Assembly: GCF_016862895.1 (NCBI RefSeq) | Contig: NZ_BONV01000046.1 | Span: forward strand, 1-59,147 | Source: Planotetraspora kaengkrachanensis | GTDB lineage: Bacteria > Actinomycetota > Actinomycetes > Streptosporangiales > Streptosporangiaceae | Direction: 5' to 3' | DNA: 59,147 bases | Shown here: one piece after another, positions 46,159 through 54,621 of the stretch | Layout: every line of letters starts with the position of its first letter | Position numbering within the stretch: position 1 is the stretch's first letter | Position numbers and translations under genes: made by a program | Notes under the pieces: model-generated | Told to the model about the DNA's origin: nothing | What the model saw: the letters and a program-made list of their open reading frames with translations, nothing else | The model's database searches: none

Positions 46159-47321
46159 GCGCCGATCGCCTCGTCGCCGCGGCGCGCGCGCTCGAGGTAG
46201 GTCTTCGCGTGGTCGAGTTCGACGGTCAGGCTGTCGACCGTCACGGCCATGTTCTCGACGGCCTTCGCCTTGAACGAGTCGATCATGTCCATGGTCGAGT
46301 AGATGTTGTCGAACGCCTTGCGCAGCGCGTCCATGTCCACCGTGGTGGAGGCCGCCTGCGTCTGGATCTGGCCCGCCTGGGTGCGCAGCATCTCGCTGGT
46401 CGCGAGGATCAGGTCCGACGTCGTGGCGTTGAGCGCCGAGATCTGGTCGAGCACGAGCTTCTGGTTGGCGAGCGCCTGGGCCACCGTGACGGCCGTACGC
46501 AACGCCGAGATCGTCGTGGTGGTGGCGCGGTCCACGCCCTTGATGAGCTCGAGGTTGTTCTTGCGGATCAGGTCGAGCGCGAGGTAGCCCTGCGCGGAGA
46601 CGGCGAGCTGGGTCAGCAGGTCCTGGTGCTTCTGCCGCACACCGAACAGGGCGTCGGAGCGCAGCGCCGTCGCCTTCTCCTGGTCGGTCAGCTCGATCTC
46701 GTTGATCTTCTGTTCCAGCGCGGAGTCGAGCGCCGCCGCGAGCACCGCGTACTCCTGCAGCTTGGTCATCGACTCCCAGAGGTTCGCCTTCTCGCCCTCG
46801 ATGGCGGCGTTGTCCTTGAGCAGCTCGTCCTGGCCCGACTTCAGGGCCCGGATGATGTCGTCTATGTGCTTCTGCGCGCTCTGGTACTTGGCGAAGTAGT
46901 CACGCAACCTGTCGCCGAAGGGGATGAGGCCGAGCAGCCGTCTGGTCCCGCTGGTGGCCTGCTTGGGGTCGAGGTCCACAATCGTGCGGCGCAGCGCGAC
47001 GAGCTGGTTGGCCACCTGGACCTGGCCGTCGGCGCCCTCGCCCTTCGCCGAGGCCAGCGCGGCCACCGGCCGCTTCAGCATGCGGTTGGCGACCTGCGAG
47101 GACGCTCTGATCTCGGAGTCGCCCATCGAGGAGATGTCGTGCACCTTCTTGGTGAACTCCGGCGACCGCGGGTCGATCGCGGCGAGCTCGTCGGCGAAGC
47201 CCGCCGCCTTCTGTGCCAGCTCGGTGCCGCGCTCGGCCGGCAGCGGCAGCATCGTGGCAGCCTTCTCAGCCGGCACCGCCGCCACGGGAGCGGGCGGAGT
47301 CAGCACCAGGTCGTTGGACAC
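46155..47321 (-). CDS. telA: TelA-type toxic anion resistance protein
   Basis: This 388-residue, almost wholly helical soluble protein follows the TelA/KlaA family (MLKRPVAALA, LVALRRTIVDLDP, IPFGDRLRDYFAKYQSAQKHID, DQEKATALRSDALFGVRQKHQDLLTQLAVSAQGYLALDLIRKNNLELIKGVDRATTTTISALRTAV). Family members were named for tellurite resistance, but their broader role is membrane or envelope stress linked to Ter-type systems. GTG 47321 has AAAGGAGAA upstream. Its neighbours are binding-protein-like and VWA proteins rather than a Ter cluster. Confidence 0.9.
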   Translation of the reverse strand: MSNDLVLTPPAPVAAVPAEKAATMLPLPAERGTELAQKAAGFADELAAIDPRSPEFTKKVHDISSMGDSEIRASSQVANRMLKRPVAALASAKGEGADGQVQVANQLVALRRTIVDLDPKQATSGTRRLLGLIPFGDRLRDYFAKYQSAQKHIDDIIRALKSGQDELLKDNAAIEGEKANLWESMTKLQEYAVLAAALDSALEQKINEIELTDQEKATALRSDALFGVRQKHQDLLTQLAVSAQGYLALDLIRKNNLELIKGVDRATTTTISALRTAVTVAQALANQKLVLDQISALNATTSDLILATSEMLRTQAGQIQTQAASTTVDMDALRKAFDNIYSTMDMIDSFKAKAVENMAVTVDSLTVELDHAKTYLERARRGDEAIGA

Positions 47322-47345
47322 TGTTCGGTTCTCCTTTGGGGTGGT

Positions 47346-48461
47346 TCACGAGGAGGGCTTGCCGCCGGCCAGGTAGCGCTGCTCGATGGTGGAGATCAGC
47401 CGCTCCAGGTGGTCGTAGGTGGGCGGCTCGACCACGTCGACGAGGCTCGCGGGGATCGCGGCCTTGGACGAGGCCACCAGGTCGGCGAAGACCTTCGGGT
47501 CCGCGGTGCGGAAGCCGTACCGTGTCTCCAGCCGGGCCAGTTCCTGGTCCTCCTGAAGCAGCCTGCCGACCTCGGCGGCCTGGTCGTTGAACGGCACGAG
47601 CGTGTGCTTGCTGAGCACGGTCGGGGACGGATAGAGCAGCCGCATGTCCGGCCGGATGGCCCCGTCGCCGGCGAACAGGTGGGAGGCGTACTGCGCCTCG
47701 TAGATCACGACCATCGGCGTCTTGCCCACGCCCATCGCGAGGTAGTCCTCGAACGGGGCCTCGCTCGACGACTCCGAGTATCCCTGGTCGAGGAACAGCG
47801 GGGAGATCGTCTGCGCGACCTTCGCGGTCTGCGCCGAGGAGTTCACGACGTCGTCGCCGTTCGCGACGTAGCTGGTGATGGCCAGGTACATGGCCGCGGA
47901 GTTGGACGTCCGCACGTCGGTGGTGGTGAGCAGGACGCGCTTGCGCGCAGGGTAGGCCGTGTTCCCGGGCAGGGCATCCCATCGAGTGCCTTTGGCAACC
48001 AGATCCAGATATTTCTGCACATCTAGCACCTGGTAGCCGGAGCCGGAATCGCTGACCACGCCCGCCTTCGTCAGCACGTCCACGATCGGCTCGAAGGTGG
48101 CTATCGCCATCGGCGAATAGAAGGGCGAAAAGGTGCGTGAGGCCTTGCGATCCTGCTTGATCTTCTCCGCCGCGGGAACGCTGGACGGGAAGGCGAAGTC
48201 GTATTTCCCGAGGTCGACAGAGGTGGCGATCTGCCTCGATCCGGCCGCGTCCACCTCGACGCGCAGGCCGTGTTTCGCGAAGGCGGCCTTGACCTGCGGA
48301 TCGTCGAAGAAAGGCTTCTTTTCCGACCCGATGACGCCACGAACAGTGGCGAGATCCTTCGTGCCGCCCCCGCCTTCGTCGCCCCCGCCGCCCAGGACGA
48401 GGGCCACCACGACGGCCCCGCCGAGGAGCAGCGCCAACCCGACGCCGACCCATCGTTTCAT
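47346..48461 (-). CDS. Membrane-anchored binding-protein-like protein
   Basis: This 371-residue protein has an N-terminal membrane segment (WVGVGLALLLGGAVVVALVLGG) without a lipobox Cys, then a Gly-rich stretch and a substrate-binding-protein-like fold (FAFPSSVPAAEKIKQ, TTTDVRTSNSAAMYLAITSYVANG, MVVIYEAQYASHLF, HTLVPFND). It resembles the binding-protein half of the VWA lipoprotein two genes on. ATG 48461 has AAGGAA upstream; 24 bp separate it from telA. It is the first gene of the operon; its promoter probably lies in the AT-rich gap at 48480-48600. Confidence 0.78.
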   Translation of the reverse strand: MKRWVGVGLALLLGGAVVVALVLGGGGDEGGGGTKDLATVRGVIGSEKKPFFDDPQVKAAFAKHGLRVEVDAAGSRQIATSVDLGKYDFAFPSSVPAAEKIKQDRKASRTFSPFYSPMAIATFEPIVDVLTKAGVVSDSGSGYQVLDVQKYLDLVAKGTRWDALPGNTAYPARKRVLLTTTDVRTSNSAAMYLAITSYVANGDDVVNSSAQTAKVAQTISPLFLDQGYSESSSEAPFEDYLAMGVGKTPMVVIYEAQYASHLFAGDGAIRPDMRLLYPSPTVLSKHTLVPFNDQAAEVGRLLQEDQELARLETRYGFRTADPKVFADLVASSKAAIPASLVDVVEPPTYDHLERLISTIEQRYLAGGKPSS

Positions 48462-48618
48462 TCGTGTTCCTTCGTGCACTCCCGTAGGCCGATCGGCCCG
48501 CAACCCGAATTATGCAGCAACGAATAAGTCGTTGTGCGATCTCGGGGTTAAACGGAAATTAGTGGTGCACGAAGAGAAAGAGGCCGTCAGAAGAATTCAG
48601 TCGCCGTTAACTGAATTT

Positions 48619-49875
48619 TCATGTGAATAGCGCGCGGCCCCAGAAATCGCCCCCGTCCGTCACGCCGGGCGGGCACGCGAACAGGCCGGTGGAGACGTGC
48701 TGGATGTATTCGTTCAGCGAGTCCTTGCCGGCGAGTTCCATTTGGATGGGGACGAACTGCTTGCGCGGATCACGCTGGTAGGCCATGAAGAACAACCCGG
48801 CGTCGAGCCGGCCGAGGCCGTCGGACCCGTCGACGAAGTTGTAGCCGCGCCGCAGCAGGCGGGCGCCGCCGTGGATGGACGGGTGCGCCAGCCGTACGTG
48901 CGCGTCGGCCGCGATGACGGGCAGGCCGTCCGGGCCGGTCTTCGCGAAGTCGGGCTGGTCGAACTCGTTCTTTCCGGTGAGCGGGGCGCCCTTGCCCTTG
49001 TCCCGGCCGAAGATCGCCTCCTGCTCGCCGAGCGAGGTGCGGTCCCAGGTCTCGATGTGCATGCGGATCTTGCGGGTGACCAGGTAGCTGCCGCCGTCCA
49101 TCCACGCGGGTCCATCGCCGGGGGCCGACCAGACGTGGTCGGCCAGCATCGAGGTGTCCTCGAGCTTGATGTTCTCCGTCCCGTCCTTGAACCCCATCAG
49201 GTTGCGCGGCGTCGCCTGCGCCCGGGAGGTCGAGGACGTACGGCCGAAGCCCAGCTGCGAGTAGCGGACCGACACTCTGCCGAAGCCGATCCTCGCCAGG
49301 TTGCGGATCGCGTGCACGGCCACCTGGGGGTCGTGCGCGCATGCCTGCACGCAGATGTCCCCGCCGGAGATGTCGGCCGAGATCTTCTCCCCCGGGAAGG
49401 CGGGCAGATCGGCCAGCGCCGCAGGCCGGAGATCGGCCAGCCCGAACCGCTTGTCGAACAGCGACGGGCCGAAGCCGACGGTAAGGGTCAGCCCGGACGC
49501 GGGCAGGCCGAGCGCCTCGCCCGTGTCGTCCGGCGGCGCCTCGGGTGACCCGCCGACCGCGCCGAACGTCCCCGCGTCCTTCCCCTGGGTCATCCGCGCG
49601 GCCGCGGACGTCCAGTCCTGGAGCAGGTCGACGAGTTCGGCGCGGTCGGAGGTGATCACGTCGAACGCGACGAAGTGAAGCCGGTCCTGGGCGGGCGTGG
49701 TGATGCCCGCCTGGTGGGCCCCATAGAACGGGAACGGGTCGGCCGTGGACGCGGCGTGCGCCACCGGCTCGTCGATCAGGGAACGGGTCACCACGGCCCC
49801 GGCGCCCGCCGCGGCCACACCCGCGACCCCGGCGGCCCCGAGGCCGAGCAACCCGCGCCGGCTGATCCGGCTCAC
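48619..49875 (-). CDS. efeB: Dyp-type heme peroxidase of iron uptake
   Basis: This 418-residue protein has a twin-arginine signal (RISRRGLLGLGAAGVAG) and the Dyp-peroxidase motifs FKDGTEN (GxxDG), a proximal His region (VRLAHPSIHGGARLLRRGYNF) and FFMAYQRDPRKQF. EfeB is exported folded with heme and acts with EfeU and EfeO in ferrous iron or heme-iron acquisition. GTG 49875 overlaps the efeO stop as GTGA. It is the last gene of efeUOB. Confidence 0.92.
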   Translation of the reverse strand: MSRISRRGLLGLGAAGVAGVAAAGAGAVVTRSLIDEPVAHAASTADPFPFYGAHQAGITTPAQDRLHFVAFDVITSDRAELVDLLQDWTSAAARMTQGKDAGTFGAVGGSPEAPPDDTGEALGLPASGLTLTVGFGPSLFDKRFGLADLRPAALADLPAFPGEKISADISGGDICVQACAHDPQVAVHAIRNLARIGFGRVSVRYSQLGFGRTSSTSRAQATPRNLMGFKDGTENIKLEDTSMLADHVWSAPGDGPAWMDGGSYLVTRKIRMHIETWDRTSLGEQEAIFGRDKGKGAPLTGKNEFDQPDFAKTGPDGLPVIAADAHVRLAHPSIHGGARLLRRGYNFVDGSDGLGRLDAGLFFMAYQRDPRKQFVPIQMELAGKDSLNEYIQHVSTGLFACPPGVTDGGDFWGRALFT

Positions 49876-51011
49876 TGGGCGATCACCGCCGCCACCTTGC
49901 TGATCGGCTCGGCCAGCGCGTTGATCGTGTCGGAGAGCTTCTTCAGGTCGTCCTTGGACAGCTCGTTGTGCAGCTTCCATCCGTCGCCCTGGCGGTGCGC
50001 CTCCAGAGCGGCCTCCGCCGCGGCGAACTTCTCGTCGAGGGTCTTCACGAGCGCGGGGTCGCGCTCCTCGAGAACCGGCCGCAGCGACTGCACGGCCGCC
50101 TGGGAGCCCTGGAGGTTCGCGTCGAAGTCCCACAGGTCGGTGTGCGAGTAGCGGTCCTCCTCACCGGTGATCTTCCCGGTGGCCACCTCGTCGAGGAGCT
50201 CCTTCGCGCCGTTGCCGAGCTGCACGGGGGACAGCTCGGCGGCGTTCGCCTTCTGCACGATCGTCGTGACGTCCGCGATCAGCTTGTCGGCCAGCGGGCC
50301 GTCCTTGCTGATGTCCTTCTCGACCCACAGGTCCTTCTCGATCCTGTGGTAGCCGGTCCACTCCTGGCCCGCCTCGACGTCGTTCTCCCGGGCGTCGATG
50401 GCCGGGTCGAGATCGCCGAACACCTCGGCCACCGGCTCGATGCGCTCCCAGTAGGTCCTGGCGACCGGGAACAGACCCTTGGCCTTGTCGATGTCGCCGG
50501 CCTTGACGGCGTCGACGAACTCCTGGGTCTTGGTGAGCAGCGTCTCGGACTGGGTCTTCACGTACCGCTTGTAGCTGGCGGTGGCGTCGGCCAGCGCCGC
50601 GTCGTCGGTCAGCGGCTTGTGCTCACCCGTCACCGTGAGCGGGTTGCGGATGCCGTTGCCGATCATCCCCGGCTTGCAGGCGGTCTCGTACGTGCCCGCG
50701 GGCAGTTCGACGATGACGTCCCGGGTGAGGCCGGGGACGATGTTCTCCACCTCGCCCATCACGCGGTCGCCCGCGGCGTAGACGTAGAACTCGGTGACCT
50801 TGCTGCCGCCGTTGGTGACGGTGAACGTCGACGTGCCGGCGGGAAGCTGGGTCGCGCCGACCTTGCATTCGGTGTCGTTGGCCGCGACGGCGATCTTGTC
50901 GGGCTTGGCCGCGCCGGTCGACGCGGCGGTGGGCGTTTCAGCACTGGAGCACGCCGCGGCGAGAAGCCCAAGGGAAGCGATGGCGACTGCGACGGCGGGG
51001 GTGGTGCGCAT
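49872..51011 (-). CDS. efeO: EfeO iron-binding lipoprotein
   Basis: This 379-residue lipoprotein (LLAAAC lipobox, Cys21) has an N-terminal cupredoxin-like domain (about 40-130; TSTFTVTNGGSKVTEFYVYAAGDRVMGEVENI) and a C-terminal M75 domain with the GYHRIEKDLW (HxxE) motif. It binds iron for transfer to the EfeU permease. It lies 29 bp after efeU and overlaps efeB. Confidence 0.93.
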   Translation of the reverse strand: MRTTPAVAVAIASLGLLAAACSSAETPTAASTGAAKPDKIAVAANDTECKVGATQLPAGTSTFTVTNGGSKVTEFYVYAAGDRVMGEVENIVPGLTRDVIVELPAGTYETACKPGMIGNGIRNPLTVTGEHKPLTDDAALADATASYKRYVKTQSETLLTKTQEFVDAVKAGDIDKAKGLFPVARTYWERIEPVAEVFGDLDPAIDARENDVEAGQEWTGYHRIEKDLWVEKDISKDGPLADKLIADVTTIVQKANAAELSPVQLGNGAKELLDEVATGKITGEEDRYSHTDLWDFDANLQGSQAAVQSLRPVLEERDPALVKTLDEKFAAAEAALEAHRQGDGWKLHNELSKDDLKKLSDTINALAEPISKVAAVIAQ

Positions 51012-51040
51012 CAGGTACTCCGGAAGATGAGGAACGAATG

Positions 51041-51892
51041 TCAGGCGGCGGTGACGGGGGGAGTGGGGGACTTCGCCGCGGGGCTGGCCGGTCGCCGACC
51101 GGCGGGAAGGAGGAACAGGACGAGGACCGGCACGGCGTAGACGACCCAGGCGACGGTCTCCAGGACCGTGGGCTGAGCGGTGATGTTGAACATGCCGCTG
51201 AGCAGCGCGGAATACCACGCGCTCGGGTCGAGGACGCCGCTGATGTCGAAGGCGTGGGTGGCCAGGCCGCCCACCACGCCCGACTCCTGCAGGTCGTGGA
51301 CGCCGTACTTGAAGATGCCGGCGGCCACGAGGATCAGCAGGAGCCCGGTCCACGTGAAGAACTTGGTGAGGTTGATCCGCAGCGCGCTGCGGTAGATGCC
51401 CCAGCCGAGCGCGACGGCCGTCAGCAGCCCGAGGCTGATGCCGATCAGGGGGGTCGCGGTGGTCGTCGCACCCTGAACCGCGGCGAACCACAGCAGCGTG
51501 GTCTCCAGGCCCTCACGCGCGACGGTGAGGAAGGCCATGACGACGACCGCGCCCGCGCCGAGCTTGAGCGCCTCGCTCAGCTTCTCGCGGAGCTCGCCGG
51601 ACATCCGGCGGGCGGCCGTCCGCATCCAGAAGACCATGAAGGTCACGAACACCGTGGCGGCCAGGGACGTCACGGCGTCGAAGAACTCGTGTTGCTGCGA
51701 GTTCAGATGCGCGGCGGTGTAGGTGAGCAGCGCGCCGAACCCCACGGAGAGCGCCACGGCCGCGCCGACGCCCGCCCACACGAGGGGAAGTCTGTCGCGA
51801 CGGTCGCTCTTGACCAGAAAGGCGACCAGAATGGAGACCACCAGCGTGGCCTCCAGGCCTTCTCGGAGGCCGATCAGGTAACTCGCGAACAC
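51041..51892 (-). CDS. efeU: FTR1-family iron permease
   Basis: This 283-residue membrane protein has about seven segments and both REGLE iron-binding motifs of FTR1/EfeU (GLREGLEATLVVSIL near 8-22 and AREGLETTLLW near 125). It moves ferrous iron across the membrane. It is the first gene of efeUOB, with iron boxes just upstream. Confidence 0.94.
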   Translation of the reverse strand: MFASYLIGLREGLEATLVVSILVAFLVKSDRRDRLPLVWAGVGAAVALSVGFGALLTYTAAHLNSQQHEFFDAVTSLAATVFVTFMVFWMRTAARRMSGELREKLSEALKLGAGAVVVMAFLTVAREGLETTLLWFAAVQGATTTATPLIGISLGLLTAVALGWGIYRSALRINLTKFFTWTGLLLILVAAGIFKYGVHDLQESGVVGGLATHAFDISGVLDPSAWYSALLSGMFNITAQPTVLETVAWVVYAVPVLVLFLLPAGRRPASPAAKSPTPPVTAA

Positions 51893-51910
51893 TTTCGCCC
51901 TCCGAGGATG

Positions 51911-51948
51911 GGGGTTAGCCTCACCTAAATTAGGTCAGGGTTACCTTA
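51911..51948. promoter_or_regulatory. Two abutting IdeR/DtxR-type iron boxes
   Basis: The consensus half-site pair TTAGGTTAGSCTAACCTAA is matched twice. On the minus strand, 51930-51948 reads TAAGGTAACCCTGACCTAA (15 of 19 by eye) and 51911-51928 reads TTAGGTGAGGCTAACCCC. They lie 18-56 bp upstream of the efeU start, where an iron-loaded repressor would block transcription. The plus-strand lipoprotein gene starts 160 bp further on and could also be affected. Confidence 0.82.
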
Positions 51949-52108
51949 CTCGCAAGGGGCGGCCGTCGATGTGACAGGGGGGTCCACTGTCACTCCTGGG
52001 TCACCTGGGACTGTCCGCCGGGGCAGCGGAACGATCAGCCCGGGAGGTGTCCGTATCGACACTTCCCATTCATTGACACACCCTGACCGATCCGGAAAAA
52101 GTGGTGTG

Positions 52109-53080
52109 GTGATCACCTCTCGCCTCACCGTCGCGTCCCTGGCCGCGATGCTCGCTCTGACGGCGTGCACCGGCAACGACGGCTCCGGCTCCCTGACGGA
52201 GGCGGGCTCCTCCTCCCAGGCCTCGCAGCAGTCCGAGGCGTCGCAGCCCCCCGCGCAGACCGCTCCCGCGGGGATGACCCCCGAGGCGTACCAGGCCGAT
52301 CTGGACACCGCGGGCAAGCCCGTCGGAGCGGCCCTGTCCGCCATCGCGAAAGCCCGGACCTTCAAGTCGCTCGACCAGCGGCTCCAGCAGGCGCAGGACG
52401 CCGTCGACGGTGCCGTTGACCGGCTCGGCGACCTCCAGGCGCCCGCTGAGACGGTCGCGGAGCACGCCGGCTACGTCGAGGCGCTGCGCAGTATGGACGA
52501 CGAGTTGGTCACGCTGCACGACGCGATCAGCGACCAGTCCCTGTGCACCTCAAGTGCCGTGCTGGCCCGGCTCGGCCGATCGGACGAGTTCACCGGTCTC
52601 AAGGAGGCGGGCGCGGCCCTCGCGGACAAGGGCGACTACGGCAGCGCCGCGATCGGGCTCAAGCCGCCCAAGGAGCGCAGCCGCCGCCTCAGCTCCGGGA
52701 CCGTGCTGACCTCACGGATCCGCGGCGGCCGCGGAAGCCTCACGGTCAAGAACGGGGGCTCGCAGGACGGCGTCGTCACCCTGCTCAAGGGCAAGCAGAA
52801 AGCCGTCAGCGTCTACGTGCGGAAGAAGTCGTCGGCCAAGGTCTCCAACATCAAGGACGGCAGCTACCGCGTCTACTTCACCACCGGGGTCGACTACGAC
52901 CGCACGGCGCGCGCGTTCACCCGGAACTGCACCTTCCAGCGGTTCGACGACTCGTTGCCGTTCCGCACGACGTACACGGCCACGCAGATCCGCTGGAGCG
53001 TCTGGACGATCACCCTCAACCGGGTCAAGGGTGGTAACGCGCGCTCCAGCGCCGTGAACCCGGACGACTTCCCGACCTGA
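52109..53080 (+). CDS. Hypothetical lipoprotein
   Basis: This 323-residue protein has a lipoprotein signal (LAAMLALTAC), a Ser/Gln-rich linker, a helical region (about 55-150; FKSLDQRLQQAQDAVDGAVDRLGDL) and a beta-rich C-terminal domain (about 200-320; GVVTLLKGKQKAVSVYVRKKS, GSYRVYFTTGVDYDRTARAFTRNCTF). I do not recognise the family. GTG 52106 or 52109 are start candidates; a longer upstream reading would put the signal peptide inside the protein. It is followed by a strong terminator. Confidence 0.7.
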   Translation: MITSRLTVASLAAMLALTACTGNDGSGSLTEAGSSSQASQQSEASQPPAQTAPAGMTPEAYQADLDTAGKPVGAALSAIAKARTFKSLDQRLQQAQDAVDGAVDRLGDLQAPAETVAEHAGYVEALRSMDDELVTLHDAISDQSLCTSSAVLARLGRSDEFTGLKEAGAALADKGDYGSAAIGLKPPKERSRRLSSGTVLTSRIRGGRGSLTVKNGGSQDGVVTLLKGKQKAVSVYVRKKSSAKVSNIKDGSYRVYFTTGVDYDRTARAFTRNCTFQRFDDSLPFRTTYTATQIRWSVWTITLNRVKGGNARSSAVNPDDFPT

Positions 53081-53118
53081 TGGGGGTCCCCGCACACGGG
53101 GTGCGGGGCAGGACGTGA

Positions 53119-53149
53119 AAAGGCCGCGGTCGCCAGGACCGCGGCCTTT
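53119..53149. terminator. Strong bidirectional hairpin terminator
   Basis: A perfect 13-bp stem (AAAGGCCGCGGTC at 53119-53131 with 53137-53149) and 5-nt loop, flanked by A and T runs on its two sides, sits between the convergent lipoprotein and zinc-ribbon genes. Confidence 0.88.
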
Positions 53150-53167
53150 CTCATGAAGTCCGGGGGC

Positions 53168-53443
53168 TCAGCTGGAGAAGAGCATTCCCACCCAGCTGCG
53201 GTTGCGGTGACCGTGGTGACCGTAGTGCCCGCCGTGCCCGCCGTGCGGGGCTCCCCAGGCGGGTCCGCCGTGGGCGGGAGGCGGGGGCGCGTACTGCTGC
53301 TGCGCCCACTGGGTCTCCATCCGGGTCAGCGACTCCAGCTCGCCGTAGTCGAGGAAGATCCCCTTGCAGTTGTCGCACTGGTCGATGTGGATCCCGTTAC
53401 GGTCGAACGTCCGCATGTGGCCCCGGCACTTGGGACACTCCAT
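53168..53443 (-). CDS. zf-TFIIB zinc-ribbon protein
   Basis: This 91-residue protein has a zinc ribbon with CPKC (2-6) and CDNCKG (about 23-28) Cys pairs, then LESLTRME and a His/Gly/Pro-rich tail (GGHGGHYGHHGH). Such zf-TFIIB proteins are common and of unknown function. Its ATG is 2 bp past the stop of the APH-like gene, whose end carries GGGAGAGGG, so the two are coupled. Confidence 0.85.
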   Translation of the reverse strand: MECPKCRGHMRTFDRNGIHIDQCDNCKGIFLDYGELESLTRMETQWAQQQYAPPPPAHGGPAWGAPHGGHGGHYGHHGHRNRSWVGMLFSS

Positions 53444-53445
53444 TA

Positions 53446-54561
53446 CTAACCCTCTCCCTGTCGTCTGTCGCCGGCCGCCGCGACGATCCTCCCGCAGGAG
53501 GACACCAGCGCCGCGGCCACGTCGTCGAGTGCGCTTCCCGCTCTCATGGCCGTGACCGTGGCCGTCGCGGCCAGTTGGACGGTCAACGCCCGAGCCGGCA
53601 GGTCGAGTTCCCGCCAGGGATCGTCGGCTGACACGGCGGTTCCCCCCGCACCGGCATATGCGGACAAAAAGGTGTGCCACGACTCGGGATCGAGCAGCCC
53701 GGCTGCGAACCATGCCGCGGGACGCGCGAGGTCCCACGCGGGATCGCCCACGCCCAGGTCGTCCGGGTCGATGAGCAGCCACGCGCCCTCATGGCGTACG
53801 AGTTGGCCGAGATGCCAGTCGCCGTGCGTCAGGGCGACTCGGCTCCCGTGCGACGGCGCGGTACGCCGATCGACGGCGTGGCGTTCGCGGTGTTCGGCGG
53901 TGGGGTGTTCGGCGGTGGGGTGTTCGACGCCGGGGTGTTCGGTGGCGGGGTGTTCGGTGGCACGGTGTTCGGTGGCGGGGTGTTCGGTGGCGCGGACGTC
54001 GGCAGAGGGACGGCCGTCGGAGTGGCGGTCGGCGGTGCGCAGGTCGGCGGCGTGCAGCGGTTCGGCGAGAGTCCGGTACGCCTCCCGGATCTGGCGGGTC
54101 TCCGGCGAGTCGCCGACCTGGCCGAGCTCGGCCATGGCCCGGACCAGTCGTCCGGGACCGCCCGCCGGTGGCATCCCGCTGGGCGGAGGACTCGCGTGCA
54201 GGCGTGCCAGCAACCGCGCCCCCGACTCCCATGCGTCCTGCGGCATCGTGCCGTCGGCGAGGTCGTCGGGGGAGAGGGCCTCGCCCGCCGGCCAGATCGT
54301 GACGAGCCGCCCGCCCGCGTGTTCGGCGCGTTCGGCCGGGCCGAGGGGGGCGAGCATCACTCCCGGCAGCCCGTGGGCGGCGTCCAGGCGGCGGCGCAGA
54401 TCCCGCTCGGAGGTGCCGGGCGGGTAGGCCTTGACGACCACGTCGCCGACCCGCACGACCAGCACGCGGGTGTCCTTCAACACCGTCACGGGGCCGTTGC
54501 CTGGCGCGAGCCGTACGAGTTCGTCAACGAGGGTCGCCGAAGCGGCGTCTTCCCTCAACAT
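53446..54561 (-). CDS. APH/CHO-kinase family phosphotransferase with repeat insert
   Basis: This 371-residue kinase-like protein shows the N-lobe Lys strand (VLVVRVGDVVVKAY), the catalytic LTHGDWHLGQ and the metal-binding LIDPDDLGVGDPAWDLA. These mark the aminoglycoside phosphotransferase/choline kinase superfamily; the substrate is unknown and need not be a drug. Between the lobes, before the catalytic loop, is a pentapeptide repeat (Thr-Glu-His-Pro-Ala type) encoded by 53889-53993. The zinc-ribbon gene follows 2 bp after. Confidence 0.82.
   Translation of the reverse strand: MLREDAASATLVDELVRLAPGNGPVTVLKDTRVLVVRVGDVVVKAYPPGTSERDLRRRLDAAHGLPGVMLAPLGPAERAEHAGGRLVTIWPAGEALSPDDLADGTMPQDAWESGARLLARLHASPPPSGMPPAGGPGRLVRAMAELGQVGDSPETRQIREAYRTLAEPLHAADLRTADRHSDGRPSADVRATEHPATEHRATEHPATEHPGVEHPTAEHPTAEHRERHAVDRRTAPSHGSRVALTHGDWHLGQLVRHEGAWLLIDPDDLGVGDPAWDLARPAAWFAAGLLDPESWHTFLSAYAGAGGTAVSADDPWRELDLPARALTVQLAATATVTAMRAGSALDDVAAALVSSCGRIVAAAGDRRQGEG
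53889..53993 (-). repeat. 15-bp in-frame tandem repeat inside the APH-like gene
   Basis: Seven units of 15 bp (GGTGTTCGGTGGCGG type, with variants) encode the five-residue Glu-His-Pro-containing repeat. The array sits in an insertion not required by the kinase fold. Copies differ at single bases, indicating some age and homogenisation. Confidence 0.92.
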
Positions 54562-54621
54562 GGTCAGCGGACGGGGGCGGGGAGATGCTGATCCTTCACC
54601 GCTCTAGCCTAGGGTGCCGAT

